A DNA stretch of 64,000 nucleotides from Dielma sp000508965 (GTDB lineage Bacteria; Bacillota_I; Bacilli_A; Erysipelotrichales; Erysipelotrichaceae): the NCBI GenBank assembly GCA_000508965.1, contig BAHV02000010.1:186001-250000 (forward strand), given 5' to 3'. The notes below the pieces were generated by a model, which saw only the letters and a program-made list of their open reading frames with translations, searched no databases and had not been told where the DNA came from. The position numbers were made by a program, and so were the translations under genes. Shown here piece after piece: positions 42,591 through 51,233 of the stretch; the stretch's first letter is position 1; each line of letters begins with the position of its first letter.

Positions 42591-44288
42591 ATGAAAGATA
42601 AAAAGAATAATTCAATCATTGATTTGATCTTGCTGCTGATTTATCTGATCTGCGCTCTTTATTTCATGGCTGAACTCTATCTTGGTTCGCTGCTTTCTTT
42701 CCGCTTTATGCTGCTGCTTGGAATTGGCTTGCTGTTAATATTGATTTTGTTATTTCTCAGTATCAGTAAAAAAGCCAAAAGCCTGCTGCGGCGGTTGATC
42801 ACCATTTTGCTTTGTCTGCTTCTGCTGGCGCTTTCAATTGTTCAGATGGGGATACGCTCAGCCTTTTATGAACTGGATAATGTGCCTAAAACAACCTATC
42901 ATTTATCCTTGATTGTCAGTGATGAAGGTGTCACGGGTATCAATGATATCAAGGGCGGTGAAATTGGTTTGCTGGCGGATCAGGCAAACAGCAACGCATT
43001 CGCGCTGAATGAATTAAAGAAAGCCAAGGCATCCTTTAACTATGTAGAATATATCGATTACTCTAAACTGATTCTTGATCTGATGAATGGACGTCTTGAT
43101 GGAATTTTAGTTAATGACGCGCTGTATCAGAAGATGTGTGATTTATATACGGATGTGGCGGCAAATACTCATGCAATCAAGGATTTTAATCATGTTGTGA
43201 AGATTAATTTCAATCAGCGGGATAAGGATCTCAACAATGAACCTTTTACGGTTTTTGTTTCCGGCATGGATCAAAACGGGGATGTATCACTGGCTGCTAA
43301 AACCGATGTCAATATGCTTTTGATGGTAGACCCAGGCCGTCATCATGTGGAGATAATCTCTTTGCTCAGAGATACTTATGTGCCGAATCCAGCTTATGAT
43401 TATTATCCGGATAAGCTGACGCATACTTCCTATAACGGTATAGATAATACAATTGAATCAATAGAAAGTGTTTTCGGTTTTCCTATTGATTATTATGTCC
43501 GGGTTAATTTTTCAACATTGATTAATATTGTCGATACATTGGATGGCATTGATGTTGATGTAGCTCTATCCTTTTGTGAACAAGATTCCAACCGCAGTTT
43601 TGATTCACCGATTTGTGTTGATGAAGGCCGGCAGCGTTTGGATGGTGAAGAGGCATTGGCTTATGCCCGTCACCGCACTTCCTATTCAGATGTGGAACGG
43701 ACACAGGCTCAGCAGCAAATCGTTGAAGCCTTAGCGCAGCGTCTGTTTTCAGCAGATAGCATTCCTAAAATCAGCGATGTTTTAAAAACCGCCAGTGAGA
43801 ATATTTTAACTAATATTGATATGGCCTCAGTAAAAGCATTTATGCGCAATGAAATAGATACACCGAGAATGTGGACATTTAATGCTGTCTCTTTAGCCGC
43901 TGGTACAACTGCCATGCTGCCGTGCATCAGCTGGGATTCATCATGGCCATTATCAGTGTATCTGTTAAGCAATACCGATTTATCGATGGTTTATAGTAAA
44001 TACTTGGAAATGTTTCATGTGCTGGATTTTTCCTTGTTTAATTTTAATTTGAATCATGAACTAAGTGAGGAAATCATGCCGCCTTATAATTCGTATTTGA
44101 TCACTGCTGAAAATGTGAATTATAAGCTGGACGAAGTGTTTGCTTTACTGCCAGCTGATCCGATTGAAATTTATGAAATGCTTGAACCCGGAACGGTGGA
44201 AGAAAATGAACAGTCCGTTTTTGATCCCATGGCTCAGATTCAGACCAGCAAGCTGGCAAGAGCGCGTGAAGATTCAAATAGTGAATAA
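42591..44288 (+). CDS. LytR-CpsA-Psr (LCP) family glycopolymer transferase, second copy
   Basis: The 565-residue protein is a tandem paralogue of the preceding one: three membrane helices at the N-terminus, the same binding-fold-like insert (INDIKGGEIGLLADQANSNAFAL), and the LCP domain (DVNMLLMVDPGRHHVEIISLLRDTYVP; YYPDKLTHTSYNGIDNTI; LDGIDVDV; ALAYARHR). The family's PRD is LRD here, keeping the Arg but not the Pro. It lacks the long acidic tail. Start at 42591 behind aaaggag; a longer in-frame start at 42570 lies inside the -10 element. Confidence 0.9.
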   Translation: MKDKKNNSIIDLILLLIYLICALYFMAELYLGSLLSFRFMLLLGIGLLLILILLFLSISKKAKSLLRRLITILLCLLLLALSIVQMGIRSAFYELDNVPKTTYHLSLIVSDEGVTGINDIKGGEIGLLADQANSNAFALNELKKAKASFNYVEYIDYSKLILDLMNGRLDGILVNDALYQKMCDLYTDVAANTHAIKDFNHVVKINFNQRDKDLNNEPFTVFVSGMDQNGDVSLAAKTDVNMLLMVDPGRHHVEIISLLRDTYVPNPAYDYYPDKLTHTSYNGIDNTIESIESVFGFPIDYYVRVNFSTLINIVDTLDGIDVDVALSFCEQDSNRSFDSPICVDEGRQRLDGEEALAYARHRTSYSDVERTQAQQQIVEALAQRLFSADSIPKISDVLKTASENILTNIDMASVKAFMRNEIDTPRMWTFNAVSLAAGTTAMLPCISWDSSWPLSVYLLSNTDLSMVYSKYLEMFHVLDFSLFNFNLNHELSEEIMPPYNSYLITAENVNYKLDEVFALLPADPIEIYEMLEPGTVEENEQSVFDPMAQIQTSKLARAREDSNSE

Positions 44289-44300
44289 TGATTATTAAAC

Positions 44301-44335
44301 AAAAACAGCATCTGCTTCAAGTGATGCTGTTTTTA
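44301..44335. terminator. Bidirectional terminator between LCP and purA genes
   Basis: AAAAACAGCATC (44301-44312) pairs with GATGCTGTTTTT (44323-44334). Runs of A on one side and T on the other let it work on both strands, for the LCP gene and for purA. The 170 bases between it and purA hold no gene I can support. Confidence 0.85.
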
Positions 44336-44507
44336 TCTGTTGACATAACTGTCTGTATTTATTTGTGATATCATAACGCGATGGTTGTCCGCCGCTTTTT
44401 GTATCTGACAGCATAAAAGACAGCTGCCGATCCATCAATGGTAGGAGGATAAACTATAATAATGCTATTCAATGACTGCTTGCGGCTATGCGCGAATACT
44501 CACTTTA

Positions 44508-45788
44508 TTAAATTTCGTGTATCAGTATATTATTTTCACGGTCAGGACCGACTGATACAAGTGAAATGCGGGTGTTTGTAAATTCTTCAATGCGTTTTAG
44601 ATAAGCCCGGCAGTTTTCCGGCAGCTCTTCAAATGTACGGATTTGGGTAATGTCTGACTGCCAGCCTGGGAAAGTCTCATAAATTGGCTTGGCGGCGGCA
44701 ATCATTTCAACAGAAGCGGGAATAGTATCATAATGCTGACCGTCAATTTCATAACCGACACATACTTTGATTTCATCAAAGGCTGAAAGTACATCGATCT
44801 TCGTGATAACCAGATCGGTTAAGCCATTGATGCGGGCGGCATGTTTGACAACATTTAGATCCAGCCATCCGCAGCGGCGCGGACGTCCGGTAGTTGCTCC
44901 ATATTCATGACCGATAGCCCGCAGCTTTTCGCCCTCTTCATTAAGCAGCTCACTGACAAAAGGCCCTTCACCGACACGGGTAGAATAAGCCTTGACAACA
45001 CCGATAATTTTATTCAGCCTCATCGGTGAAACACCGGCGCCTGCACAGACACCGGCAGAAGTAGGTGAAGAAGAAGTTACATAAGGATAAGTGCCATAAT
45101 TAATATCCAGCATGGCCGCCTGAGCTCCTTCAAATAAAACCATTTTATCTTGATCCAGCGCTTCATTGACCACGCTTAATGAATCTATCATTCTAGGCAT
45201 CAGTTTTTCACGGATCATGCTAAACTGGGCAACCATTGAATCATAATCAAATGGTTCTTCATTATAAAGCTTAGTAATCTGATCATTTTTGATGGAGAGT
45301 GTTGATTTTAATTTACGCTTAAAGGCATCAAAATCAATTAAATCCCCAACTCTTAAACCGATGCGGGTATATTTATCTGCATAACAAGGACCGATGCCGC
45401 GCTTGGTTGTGCCAATCTTGTTGCCAGCCAGCCGTTCTTCCTGAAGCTCATCCAGCTTGATATGATACGGCATGATCAGATGTGCGCGGTCACTGACGTA
45501 AATATGGCTGCTTGGCAGACCTTTCTTTTCCAATACATCGATTTCTTCAAGCAATACAAAGGGATCGACAACCACACCCGGCCCGATAATGCATACCGCA
45601 TTTTTGTGAAGTACACCTGATGGAAGCAGATGGAGAATACTTTTCTCACCGTTGACAACAACGGTATGTCCGGCATTATTGCCTCCTTGAAACCGAACGA
45701 CATAATCCGCTTTTTCACCAAGAACATCAACGATTTTACCTTTTCCTTCATCGCCCCATTGGGCACCAACTACTACATAACCTGCCAT
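44508..45788 (-). CDS. purA: Adenylosuccinate synthetase
   Basis: The 426-residue protein is a standard PurA: GAQWGDEGKGKIVDVLGEKADYVVRFQGGNNAGHTVV at the start with the catalytic Asp and His, GTTKRGIGPCYADK, FEGAQAAMLDINYGTYPYVTSS, VKAYSTRVGEGPF, GATTGRPRRCGWLD and ITKIDVL. It joins IMP and aspartate with GTP on the way to AMP. It is transcribed divergently from the GS I gene, sharing a 214-base promoter region. Confidence 0.97.
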   Translation of the reverse strand: MAGYVVVGAQWGDEGKGKIVDVLGEKADYVVRFQGGNNAGHTVVVNGEKSILHLLPSGVLHKNAVCIIGPGVVVDPFVLLEEIDVLEKKGLPSSHIYVSDRAHLIMPYHIKLDELQEERLAGNKIGTTKRGIGPCYADKYTRIGLRVGDLIDFDAFKRKLKSTLSIKNDQITKLYNEEPFDYDSMVAQFSMIREKLMPRMIDSLSVVNEALDQDKMVLFEGAQAAMLDINYGTYPYVTSSSPTSAGVCAGAGVSPMRLNKIIGVVKAYSTRVGEGPFVSELLNEEGEKLRAIGHEYGATTGRPRRCGWLDLNVVKHAARINGLTDLVITKIDVLSAFDEIKVCVGYEIDGQHYDTIPASVEMIAAAKPIYETFPGWQSDITQIRTFEELPENCRAYLKRIEEFTNTRISLVSVGPDRENNILIHEI

Positions 45789-45887
45789 TATTGCATTTCT
45801 CCTTTACAGTTTTTCGTTATTTTCAAAAAACACTTTAATATTCTATCACTATTTATCGGTTGGGCATAGATTTTTCTTTAAAAAATA

Positions 45888-45916
45888 TTGACTTTTCGCA
45901 TTCATCACCTTATTAT
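45888..45916 (+). promoter_or_regulatory. Promoter of the glnA leader
   Basis: TTGACT (45888-45893) and TATTAT (45911-45916) are 17 bases apart. As in the asnB leader, the hairpin begins within ten bases of the -10. Confidence 0.8.
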
Positions 45917-45923
45917 AGACACA

Positions 45924-45990
45924 GAACAAAGGCGTTCAGTGAATTCAGGGTAGTATTTACCCTTTATTTATTGACGCCTTTTCAATTTTT
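45924..45990 (+). promoter_or_regulatory. glnA leader: ANTAR-type hairpin overlapping a terminator
   Basis: GAAC-AAAGGC-GTTC (45924-45937) is a hairpin with loop A1 and G4. A second hairpin GGGTA-gtatt-TACCC (45948-45962) follows. AAAGGCGT (45928-45935), containing the first loop, pairs with ACGCCTTT (45974-45981) followed by tcaattttt, forming a terminator that excludes the first hairpin. Two more pairs form beyond a bulged T. The arrangement is the same as in the asnB leader. Confidence 0.72.
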
Positions 45991-46002
45991 AGGAGGCAAT
46001 TT

Positions 46003-47247
46003 ATGAATAATACACAGCGGGAAGTAATCCAATTTATAAATGAAAATGATGTAAAATTTATCCGTCTTGCTTTCTGTGATATCTTTGGTATCCAGAAGAA
46101 TATATCAATTATGCCTGATGAATTGGAACGGGCATTTCGTGAAGGTATTTCTTTTGATGCATCGGCGATTACCGGCTTTTTAAATGTGGAAGCCAGTGAT
46201 CTGTTTCTATATCCTGATCCTACAACCTTATCTTTATTGCCCTGGCGTCCGCAAAATGGCAGGGTAGTACGCTTTTTCTGTGAAATTAAAGATGCAGAGG
46301 GAAATGTTTTTGAATCTGATGCACGTCATTTATTAAAAGAAGTATGCGCTGAAGCGTCAGCGGCCGGTTTGACGATTATGGCGGGTCTGGAATGTGAGTT
46401 TTATCTGTTTAAGCGGGATGAATGGGGAAATCCTACTCATATCCCCCTTGATCGGGCTTCTTATTTTGATATAGCGCCGCTTGATGCGGGGGAAAATGTG
46501 CGCCGAGAAATCTGTCTTACATTAGAGAAAATGGGGATTCAGCCGGAAAGCAGTCATCATGAGCATGGCCCCGGTCAAAATGAGATTGATTTTCGTTATG
46601 ATGATGCTTTTACAACCTGTGACAATCTGATTACTTTTAAATCAGTTGTGGAAACGATCGCGGCATTGAATGGTCTGTATGCGTCATTTGATCCTAAACC
46701 ACTGGATGATGAAGCGGGAAATGGTTTGCATATCAATTTATCGGTATATGATGAAACAAGCAATTTGTTTGCAGATCAGAAAAGTGAGTGCATGGCGGCA
46801 TTTACGGCGGGTATTTTACGCCGTATCAGGGAAATCAGTGTTTTCTTAAATCCTATGGCATGCAGTTATCAGCGGCTGGGGCATTTTGAAGCGCCTAAAT
46901 ATATCAGCTGGAGTCATCAAAATCGATCACAGCTGATTCGCATTCCGGCTGCCAAAGGTGAATACCGACGCATTGAGGTGCGTTCTGCTGATCCGATGTG
47001 CAATCCTTATCTGGCCTTAAGTTTATTGCTGAGTGCCGGCTTGGAAGGTATTCACGATCAGCTGAAGCTGCCGGCGGCGGTTAATGAAAATCTGTATCAG
47101 CGTGAACATGATGAATTAGAAAAGCTGCCGGAGAGTTTGCAGGAAGCCATCGAAATAGCCCGCGGCAGTGAGTTTGTGCAAAAAGTTTTGCCGCAGCATT
47201 TGATTGATAAATATTTGGCAGTCAAGACTTTAGAGATTTCAGCATAA
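46003..47247 (+). CDS. glnA: Type I glutamine synthetase homologue
   Basis: The 414-residue protein has GS I features: FIRLAFCDIFGIQKNISI, EADLFLYPD-like ASDLFLYPDPTTL, AGLECEFYLFKRDE, SSHHEHGPGQNEIDFRY, AGNGLHINLSVYD, WSHQNRSQLIRIPAAKGEYRRIEVRSADPMCNPYLALSLLL. It is about 30 residues shorter than Bacillus GlnA, ending soon after HLIDKYLAVKTLEI, so the usual C-terminal tail (WExxxY region) is missing. Several conserved spots differ (CSYQRL for NSYKRL; GNGLHINL for GSGMHxxL). It probably makes glutamine, but a related gamma-glutamyl ligase role is possible. Confidence 0.85.
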   Translation: MNNTQREVIQFINENDVKFIRLAFCDIFGIQKNISIMPDELERAFREGISFDASAITGFLNVEASDLFLYPDPTTLSLLPWRPQNGRVVRFFCEIKDAEGNVFESDARHLLKEVCAEASAAGLTIMAGLECEFYLFKRDEWGNPTHIPLDRASYFDIAPLDAGENVRREICLTLEKMGIQPESSHHEHGPGQNEIDFRYDDAFTTCDNLITFKSVVETIAALNGLYASFDPKPLDDEAGNGLHINLSVYDETSNLFADQKSECMAAFTAGILRRIREISVFLNPMACSYQRLGHFEAPKYISWSHQNRSQLIRIPAAKGEYRRIEVRSADPMCNPYLALSLLLSAGLEGIHDQLKLPAAVNENLYQREHDELEKLPESLQEAIEIARGSEFVQKVLPQHLIDKYLAVKTLEISA

Positions 47248-47265
47248 TCGATTGGAGGGAAGGCT

Positions 47266-47841
47266 ATGGAACGGTGTTTATTAGTATCCAGCATGCATCA
47301 TAAACAAGATTTATTGGCAACCTTTTTAAATACCGCTTTTCCTTCGGTCATGAAGATAGACAATGCGGCAGAAGCCAGAGTGCTCTTATTGGATCAAGAT
47401 TTTGACAGCATCGTAATCGATACACCCTTAAAAGATGAATTTGGTCATATGCTTGCCATCTATGCTGCCCGCAATCCTTTAACCTCAGTAATTTTAACGG
47501 TACAAAATGAACGGGCCGATGAAATGTGCGAAAAGGTGCAGGCATACGGCGTTATGGTACTTGCGAAACCGCTAGATGAACAGCTTTTTACGCAAACCTT
47601 AAATCTGATGAAGGCAGCTCGTTACCGCATGGCGGTATTAAAAAAAGAAAATGATGATCTGCAAAGTAAAATTGAAGAAATCAAACTGGTGGATAAGGCT
47701 AAATGTATCCTGATTGAACGTTTTCAGTATAGTGAACAAACGGCCCATCGAGTAATTGAAAAAAAGGCGATGGATCGCCGTATGAGCCGCAAAGAAATAG
47801 CCAAAATGATAATAAAGAATAGCGAAAGGAGAAAAGAATGA
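47266..47841 (+). CDS. ANTAR-domain antiterminator with a pseudo-receiver
   Basis: The 191-residue protein has a receiver-like domain (1-120), a short coiled coil (about 120-140) and a C-terminal ANTAR domain (about 130-186: LVDKAKCILIERFQYSEQTAHRVIEKKAMDRRMSRKEIAKMII). The receiver keeps Asp52 (IVIDTPLKD) and Lys101 (LAKPLD) but has Ser8-Ser9 where the acidic Mg2+-binding pair should be, so phosphorylation is doubtful. ANTAR proteins bind paired hairpins with six-base loops and prevent termination. It follows glnA by 18 bases and overlaps pyrG by four; it resembles clostridial NitR in context. Confidence 0.9.
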   Translation: MERCLLVSSMHHKQDLLATFLNTAFPSVMKIDNAAEARVLLLDQDFDSIVIDTPLKDEFGHMLAIYAARNPLTSVILTVQNERADEMCEKVQAYGVMVLAKPLDEQLFTQTLNLMKAARYRMAVLKKENDDLQSKIEEIKLVDKAKCILIERFQYSEQTAHRVIEKKAMDRRMSRKEIAKMIIKNSERRKE

Positions 47842-49442
47842 GAAAATATATATTTGTGACAGGCGGTGTCGTATCCGGTTTAGGTAAAGGTATAACCGGT
47901 GCATCACTGGGCCGTTTGCTTAAAGCGAGAGGGTATAAGGTAGCTTCGCAAAAGCTTGATCCCTATATTAATGTTGATCCGGGTACGATGAGTCCCTTTC
48001 AGCATGGCGAGGTGTATGTGACTGAGGACGGTGCGGAAACCGATCTTGATTTAGGTCATTATGAGCGCTTTATTGATGAAAATCTGAATCATTATTCAAA
48101 CCTGACGACCGGTAAGGTTTATTGGGAGGTATTGAATAAAGAGAGGCGCGGTGAATTTCTTGGTGAGACAGTACAGGTGATCCCGCATATTACCAATGAA
48201 ATTAAGAGTTTTATTTATCAGGTCGGTGAGCAAAGCGGCTGTGATGTGGTTATTACAGAGATCGGCGGTACGGTAGGCGATATTGAAAGTCAGCCATTTT
48301 TAGAAGCGATCCGTCAGCTGTCCATCGAGGTAGGCCGTGAAAATTGTTGTTTCATTCATGTGACGCTGGTGCCTTTTATTGCCGGCAGCAATGAGCTTAA
48401 ATCAAAGCCGACTCAGCATTCTGTCAAGGAGCTGCAGTCCTATGGCATTCATCCCAATCTGATAGTCACTCGTTCCGATGCACCGCTTGATAATGATATT
48501 AAGCGCAAGATATCAGCATTCTGCAATGTGAAATGCGACTGTGTCATTGATAATCAGACGATGCCGACATTGTATGAAGTTCCTTTGATGCTGGAATCAG
48601 CAAATTTATCGGAAGTAGTCTGCCGTGAGCTGTCACTGCCAGCCAGAAGTATCGATTTAAAGGAGTGGCGGGCAATGGTCGAAACGATTCATGCCTGTGA
48701 TAAAACCGTGCGGATTGCCTTAATCGGTAAATATGTAAAGCTGCATGATGCTTATTTGTCTGTAATGGAAGCACTCAATCACGGCGGTTTTGAAAATGGC
48801 GCCAAGGTAGTGATCGACTGGGTAGATTCAGAAGGCATCCATGAAGGCAATGCCGCAGAAGTATTAAAGGATGTTGATGGTATTTTAATTCCCGGCGGTT
48901 TTGGCAGCCGCGGCATTGAGGGGAAGATTGCGGCGGCGCATTATGCGAGAGTGAATAATGTTCCATATTTAGGTATCTGTTTGGGGATGCAGATTGCGAC
49001 CATTGAATTCGCCCGCTGTCAACTGGGGTTGAAGGATGCCAATTCATATGAATTCGATCCTGAAGCGAAGCATCATGTAATCCATTTTATGGCACATCAA
49101 AGCGATGATTTGGCCAAAGGCGGTACGATGCGTCTAGGTGCATATCCTTGCCTGATCAAAGCTGATACGTTAATGATGAACTGTTATAAGCAGGAACAAA
49201 TCTCAGAGCGGCACCGTCATCGCTATGAGTTTAATAATGAGTATCGTTCAATGTTTGAAGCAGCCGGCATGGTACTCAGCGGTACTTCCTTAGATCAGCA
49301 GCTGGTTGAAGCAATTGAAATTCCAGCCAATGATTTCTATATCGGGGTACAGTTTCATCCTGAATTCAAATCAAGGCCGAATCACGCCCATCCATTATTC
49401 AAAGGCTTCATTAAGCATGCGCTGAAACATCAGCAGAAATAA
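47838..49442 (+). CDS. pyrG: CTP synthase
   Basis: The 534-residue protein is a standard PyrG: IFVTGGVVSGLGKGITGASLGRLLKARGYKV, QKLDPYINVDPGTMSPFQHGEVYVTEDGAETDLDLGHYERF, EIGGTVGDIESQPFLEA in the synthetase domain, then a class I glutaminase with GGFGSRGIEGKIAAA, YLGICLGMQIATIEFAR (nucleophile Cys) and GVQFHPEFKSRPNHAHPLF. It makes CTP from UTP, ATP and glutamine. Overlap with the ANTAR gene means it shares the glnA transcript, linking pyrimidine synthesis to glutamine control. Confidence 0.98.
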   Translation: MRKYIFVTGGVVSGLGKGITGASLGRLLKARGYKVASQKLDPYINVDPGTMSPFQHGEVYVTEDGAETDLDLGHYERFIDENLNHYSNLTTGKVYWEVLNKERRGEFLGETVQVIPHITNEIKSFIYQVGEQSGCDVVITEIGGTVGDIESQPFLEAIRQLSIEVGRENCCFIHVTLVPFIAGSNELKSKPTQHSVKELQSYGIHPNLIVTRSDAPLDNDIKRKISAFCNVKCDCVIDNQTMPTLYEVPLMLESANLSEVVCRELSLPARSIDLKEWRAMVETIHACDKTVRIALIGKYVKLHDAYLSVMEALNHGGFENGAKVVIDWVDSEGIHEGNAAEVLKDVDGILIPGGFGSRGIEGKIAAAHYARVNNVPYLGICLGMQIATIEFARCQLGLKDANSYEFDPEAKHHVIHFMAHQSDDLAKGGTMRLGAYPCLIKADTLMMNCYKQEQISERHRHRYEFNNEYRSMFEAAGMVLSGTSLDQQLVEAIEIPANDFYIGVQFHPEFKSRPNHAHPLFKGFIKHALKHQQK

Positions 49443-49466
49443 AAAAGGATTCCCATTCAGGAATCC
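49440..49466 (-). terminator. Terminator of the SAP-domain gene
   Basis: GGATTCC (49447-49453) and GGAATCC (49460-49466) pair, and on the - strand the hairpin is followed by six T. No + strand T-run follows, so it does not end pyrG. Confidence 0.75.
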
Positions 49467-49471
49467 TGAAG

Positions 49472-50047
49472 CTATGATTCTAAAATCTTTAAATCGGACT
49501 TCTCATAGGCATTATGACCGGGAAGTCCTTTTTTAAAGCGCCAGCAGCGAATGGCATCCTCAAGCTTTAACCCCTTGTTATCAGCGAAAAAAGCACGAAT
49601 GTATGTATTGTATTCAAATTGACGGTCAATCGTGGCTGTTGTTTTCTTCTTTGCTTCCAAAATCTGGGCATAGGCAATTACGGCGTCTTGATATGTTTTG
49701 CCGGCATTGCTTTTCAGCCAATTCTGAAACTGAACATTAAAGCTGAAGCTTTGACCGACGGCCTGTTTGAAGAAAACACGATGCTGTTCTGAACAGACGA
49801 TGTTTTCCTCAATCAACGTATCCAACGTCAGCAATGATGGACTGTTCTTTGACTTCACGGGCTTGGCTTGAATCAGTTTCTCACCGGTTTCAAGATAATG
49901 AGCGATGCGTTCAGTTAATTCATTTTTGCTGCCGGTTGCCTGTAAGCCGAATTCACGGCAGAAGCTGACAAGCTCTTCTTTCAGATAATAATAATTTTTA
50001 AACTCCGCGGCTGTCAGTTTGACTGACAAAGAGGGACGTGTTGACAT
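49472..50047 (-). CDS. SAP-domain protein (DUF6434-like)
   Basis: The 191-residue protein has an N-terminal SAP-like helix-extended loop-helix (LTAAEFKNYYYLKEELVSFCREFGLQATGSKNELTERIAHYLETG) of the kind that binds nucleic acid, a basic linker with QAKPVKSKNSPS, and a C-terminal domain (FFKQAVGQSFSFNVQFQNWLKSNAGKTYQDAVIAYAQI ... GHNAYEKSDLKILES) known as DUF6434. The function of this pair of domains is not known. It follows the MBL-fold gene by 17 bases, so they form a - strand pair. Confidence 0.8.
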   Translation of the reverse strand: MSTRPSLSVKLTAAEFKNYYYLKEELVSFCREFGLQATGSKNELTERIAHYLETGEKLIQAKPVKSKNSPSLLTLDTLIEENIVCSEQHRVFFKQAVGQSFSFNVQFQNWLKSNAGKTYQDAVIAYAQILEAKKKTTATIDRQFEYNTYIRAFFADNKGLKLEDAIRCWRFKKGLPGHNAYEKSDLKILES

Positions 50048-50064
50048 AAGTAACTCCTTTATAT

Positions 50065-50874
50065 TTATATAATTTCTAAACTTGAGCCGCTGCCGACTTC
50101 TATAAGACTCAGACTCTTGCTGATTTCAGCTTTGGCATGAAATGAAACACAGTGGCATGGCGCAAGCAGCTCGATCTGATTTGATTTTAAATAATCAATG
50201 GTTTGAGCCAGCCGTTCATCCACATCAAAAAGGTGAAAACCCCCGATAACGCCAAGGATGCGTGATTCATTACTCAGCAGTTTTGCGGTTTCAATGATAT
50301 TGCAGATGCCGCTGTGAGAACAGCCGGTAATGATAAACAAACCATTCACAGAATGATAGACCAATGCACTGTCATCTAATAGTAAATCAGGCATTAATTT
50401 GTTTTCATGCTTTGTCATGCCGATCGGTATACGTGGTTCAAAGCTGAAATGCTGAGGTATTTCACCCAGATAGGTCATTGTTTCATTCAGCTTTAAGGGG
50501 GTTTTACTCAAAATAAGGGAAGAGCTTGTCTTTAATTCCTGAATACTGAGCGGCGAACCGATATCTAATGAAGCAATGGTTTTTTGATTGAAAGTATCCG
50601 GATGAGCAATGATCCGCTTATTAGCTAGCAGATGCTTCTCTTTCAGCCATTGTAAGCCCCGCGTATGGTCATTGTGACCGTGTGACAGAACAATATCCAT
50701 CGGCTGTGTTAAATCGATCTGAAGCGAAGCTGCATTTCTTAGAAACACATCAGAATAGCCAGTATCAAAGAGGAGTCGTTGCTCACCCTCTTCAATGTAA
50801 AAAGACAGAGCAGGTTCACCCAGATAGTATTGATCGATAATTGTATTATTGTCACAGAGTATGGTAAGTTTCAT
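50065..50874 (-). CDS. MBL-fold metallo-hydrolase
   Basis: The 269-residue protein has the metallo-beta-lactamase signature SHGHNDHTRG, LLFDTGYSDVFLRNA, an ITGCSHSGICNIIETAK segment (third metal region) and PCHCVSFHAK at the end. This is the group near the ribofuranosyl-aminobenzene phosphate synthase-like hydrolases, many of which have unknown substrates. The start at 50874 follows gagg; a GTG at 50892 is the alternative. The gap to the next + gene (50893-51233) holds a weak ACGG/CCGT hairpin with seven T at 51001-51022, CTACTA/TAGTAG and GAAATT/AATTTC inverted repeats, and nothing coding. Confidence 0.87.
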   Translation of the reverse strand: MKLTILCDNNTIIDQYYLGEPALSFYIEEGEQRLLFDTGYSDVFLRNAASLQIDLTQPMDIVLSHGHNDHTRGLQWLKEKHLLANKRIIAHPDTFNQKTIASLDIGSPLSIQELKTSSSLILSKTPLKLNETMTYLGEIPQHFSFEPRIPIGMTKHENKLMPDLLLDDSALVYHSVNGLFIITGCSHSGICNIIETAKLLSNESRILGVIGGFHLFDVDERLAQTIDYLKSNQIELLAPCHCVSFHAKAEISKSLSLIEVGSGSSLEII

Positions 50875-51200
50875 AGCAGACCTCGTTTTCACTATTCTAG
50901 CATACTTAATTTTATATGCAAGAGTTCAATTTGTATCAAATTGGTGTTCTGTAAGAAACTATAGCTTCCTACTATTTTAAGACTAGTAGTCATTGAAACA
51001 CGGTTTAAATGCCGTTTTTTTCTTTTATATATAAAAAGCATGCTTATAACGTGGAAAGTCATCGGTACTGTCCGAATGCTTTGATTTAAACAGAAACTTA
51101 AATAAAACACATAAAAAACCTCAGTAATTCTTAAGAAATTCTAAAATTTCTTTTCTTACGAAAATGAAATTTGCTCAGTGTTTAATGTCAGCCGCAAGTG

Positions 51201-51209
51201 TGCTATAAT
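51201..51209 (+). promoter_or_regulatory. Extended -10 promoter of the glycosyltransferase cluster
   Basis: TGCTATAAT (TATAAT at 51204-51209) is an extended -10. The -35 position (TTTAAT, 51181-51186) is weak. It precedes four closely packed genes. Confidence 0.6.
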
Positions 51210-51233
51210 TAGACGAGTAAAGGAGCGGGTGCT

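Noticed and set aside
44436..44580. AGGAGG at 44442-44448 and a short + strand frame from ATG 44462
   Set aside because: The site is too far from the ATG, an intervening frame stops at once, and most of the ORF runs antisense through the end of purA.
50892..51110. - strand ORF of 72 codons upstream of the MBL-fold gene
   Set aside because: The predicted product has no recognisable pattern, there is no ribosome binding site, and the region contains several inverted repeats typical of an intergenic gap.
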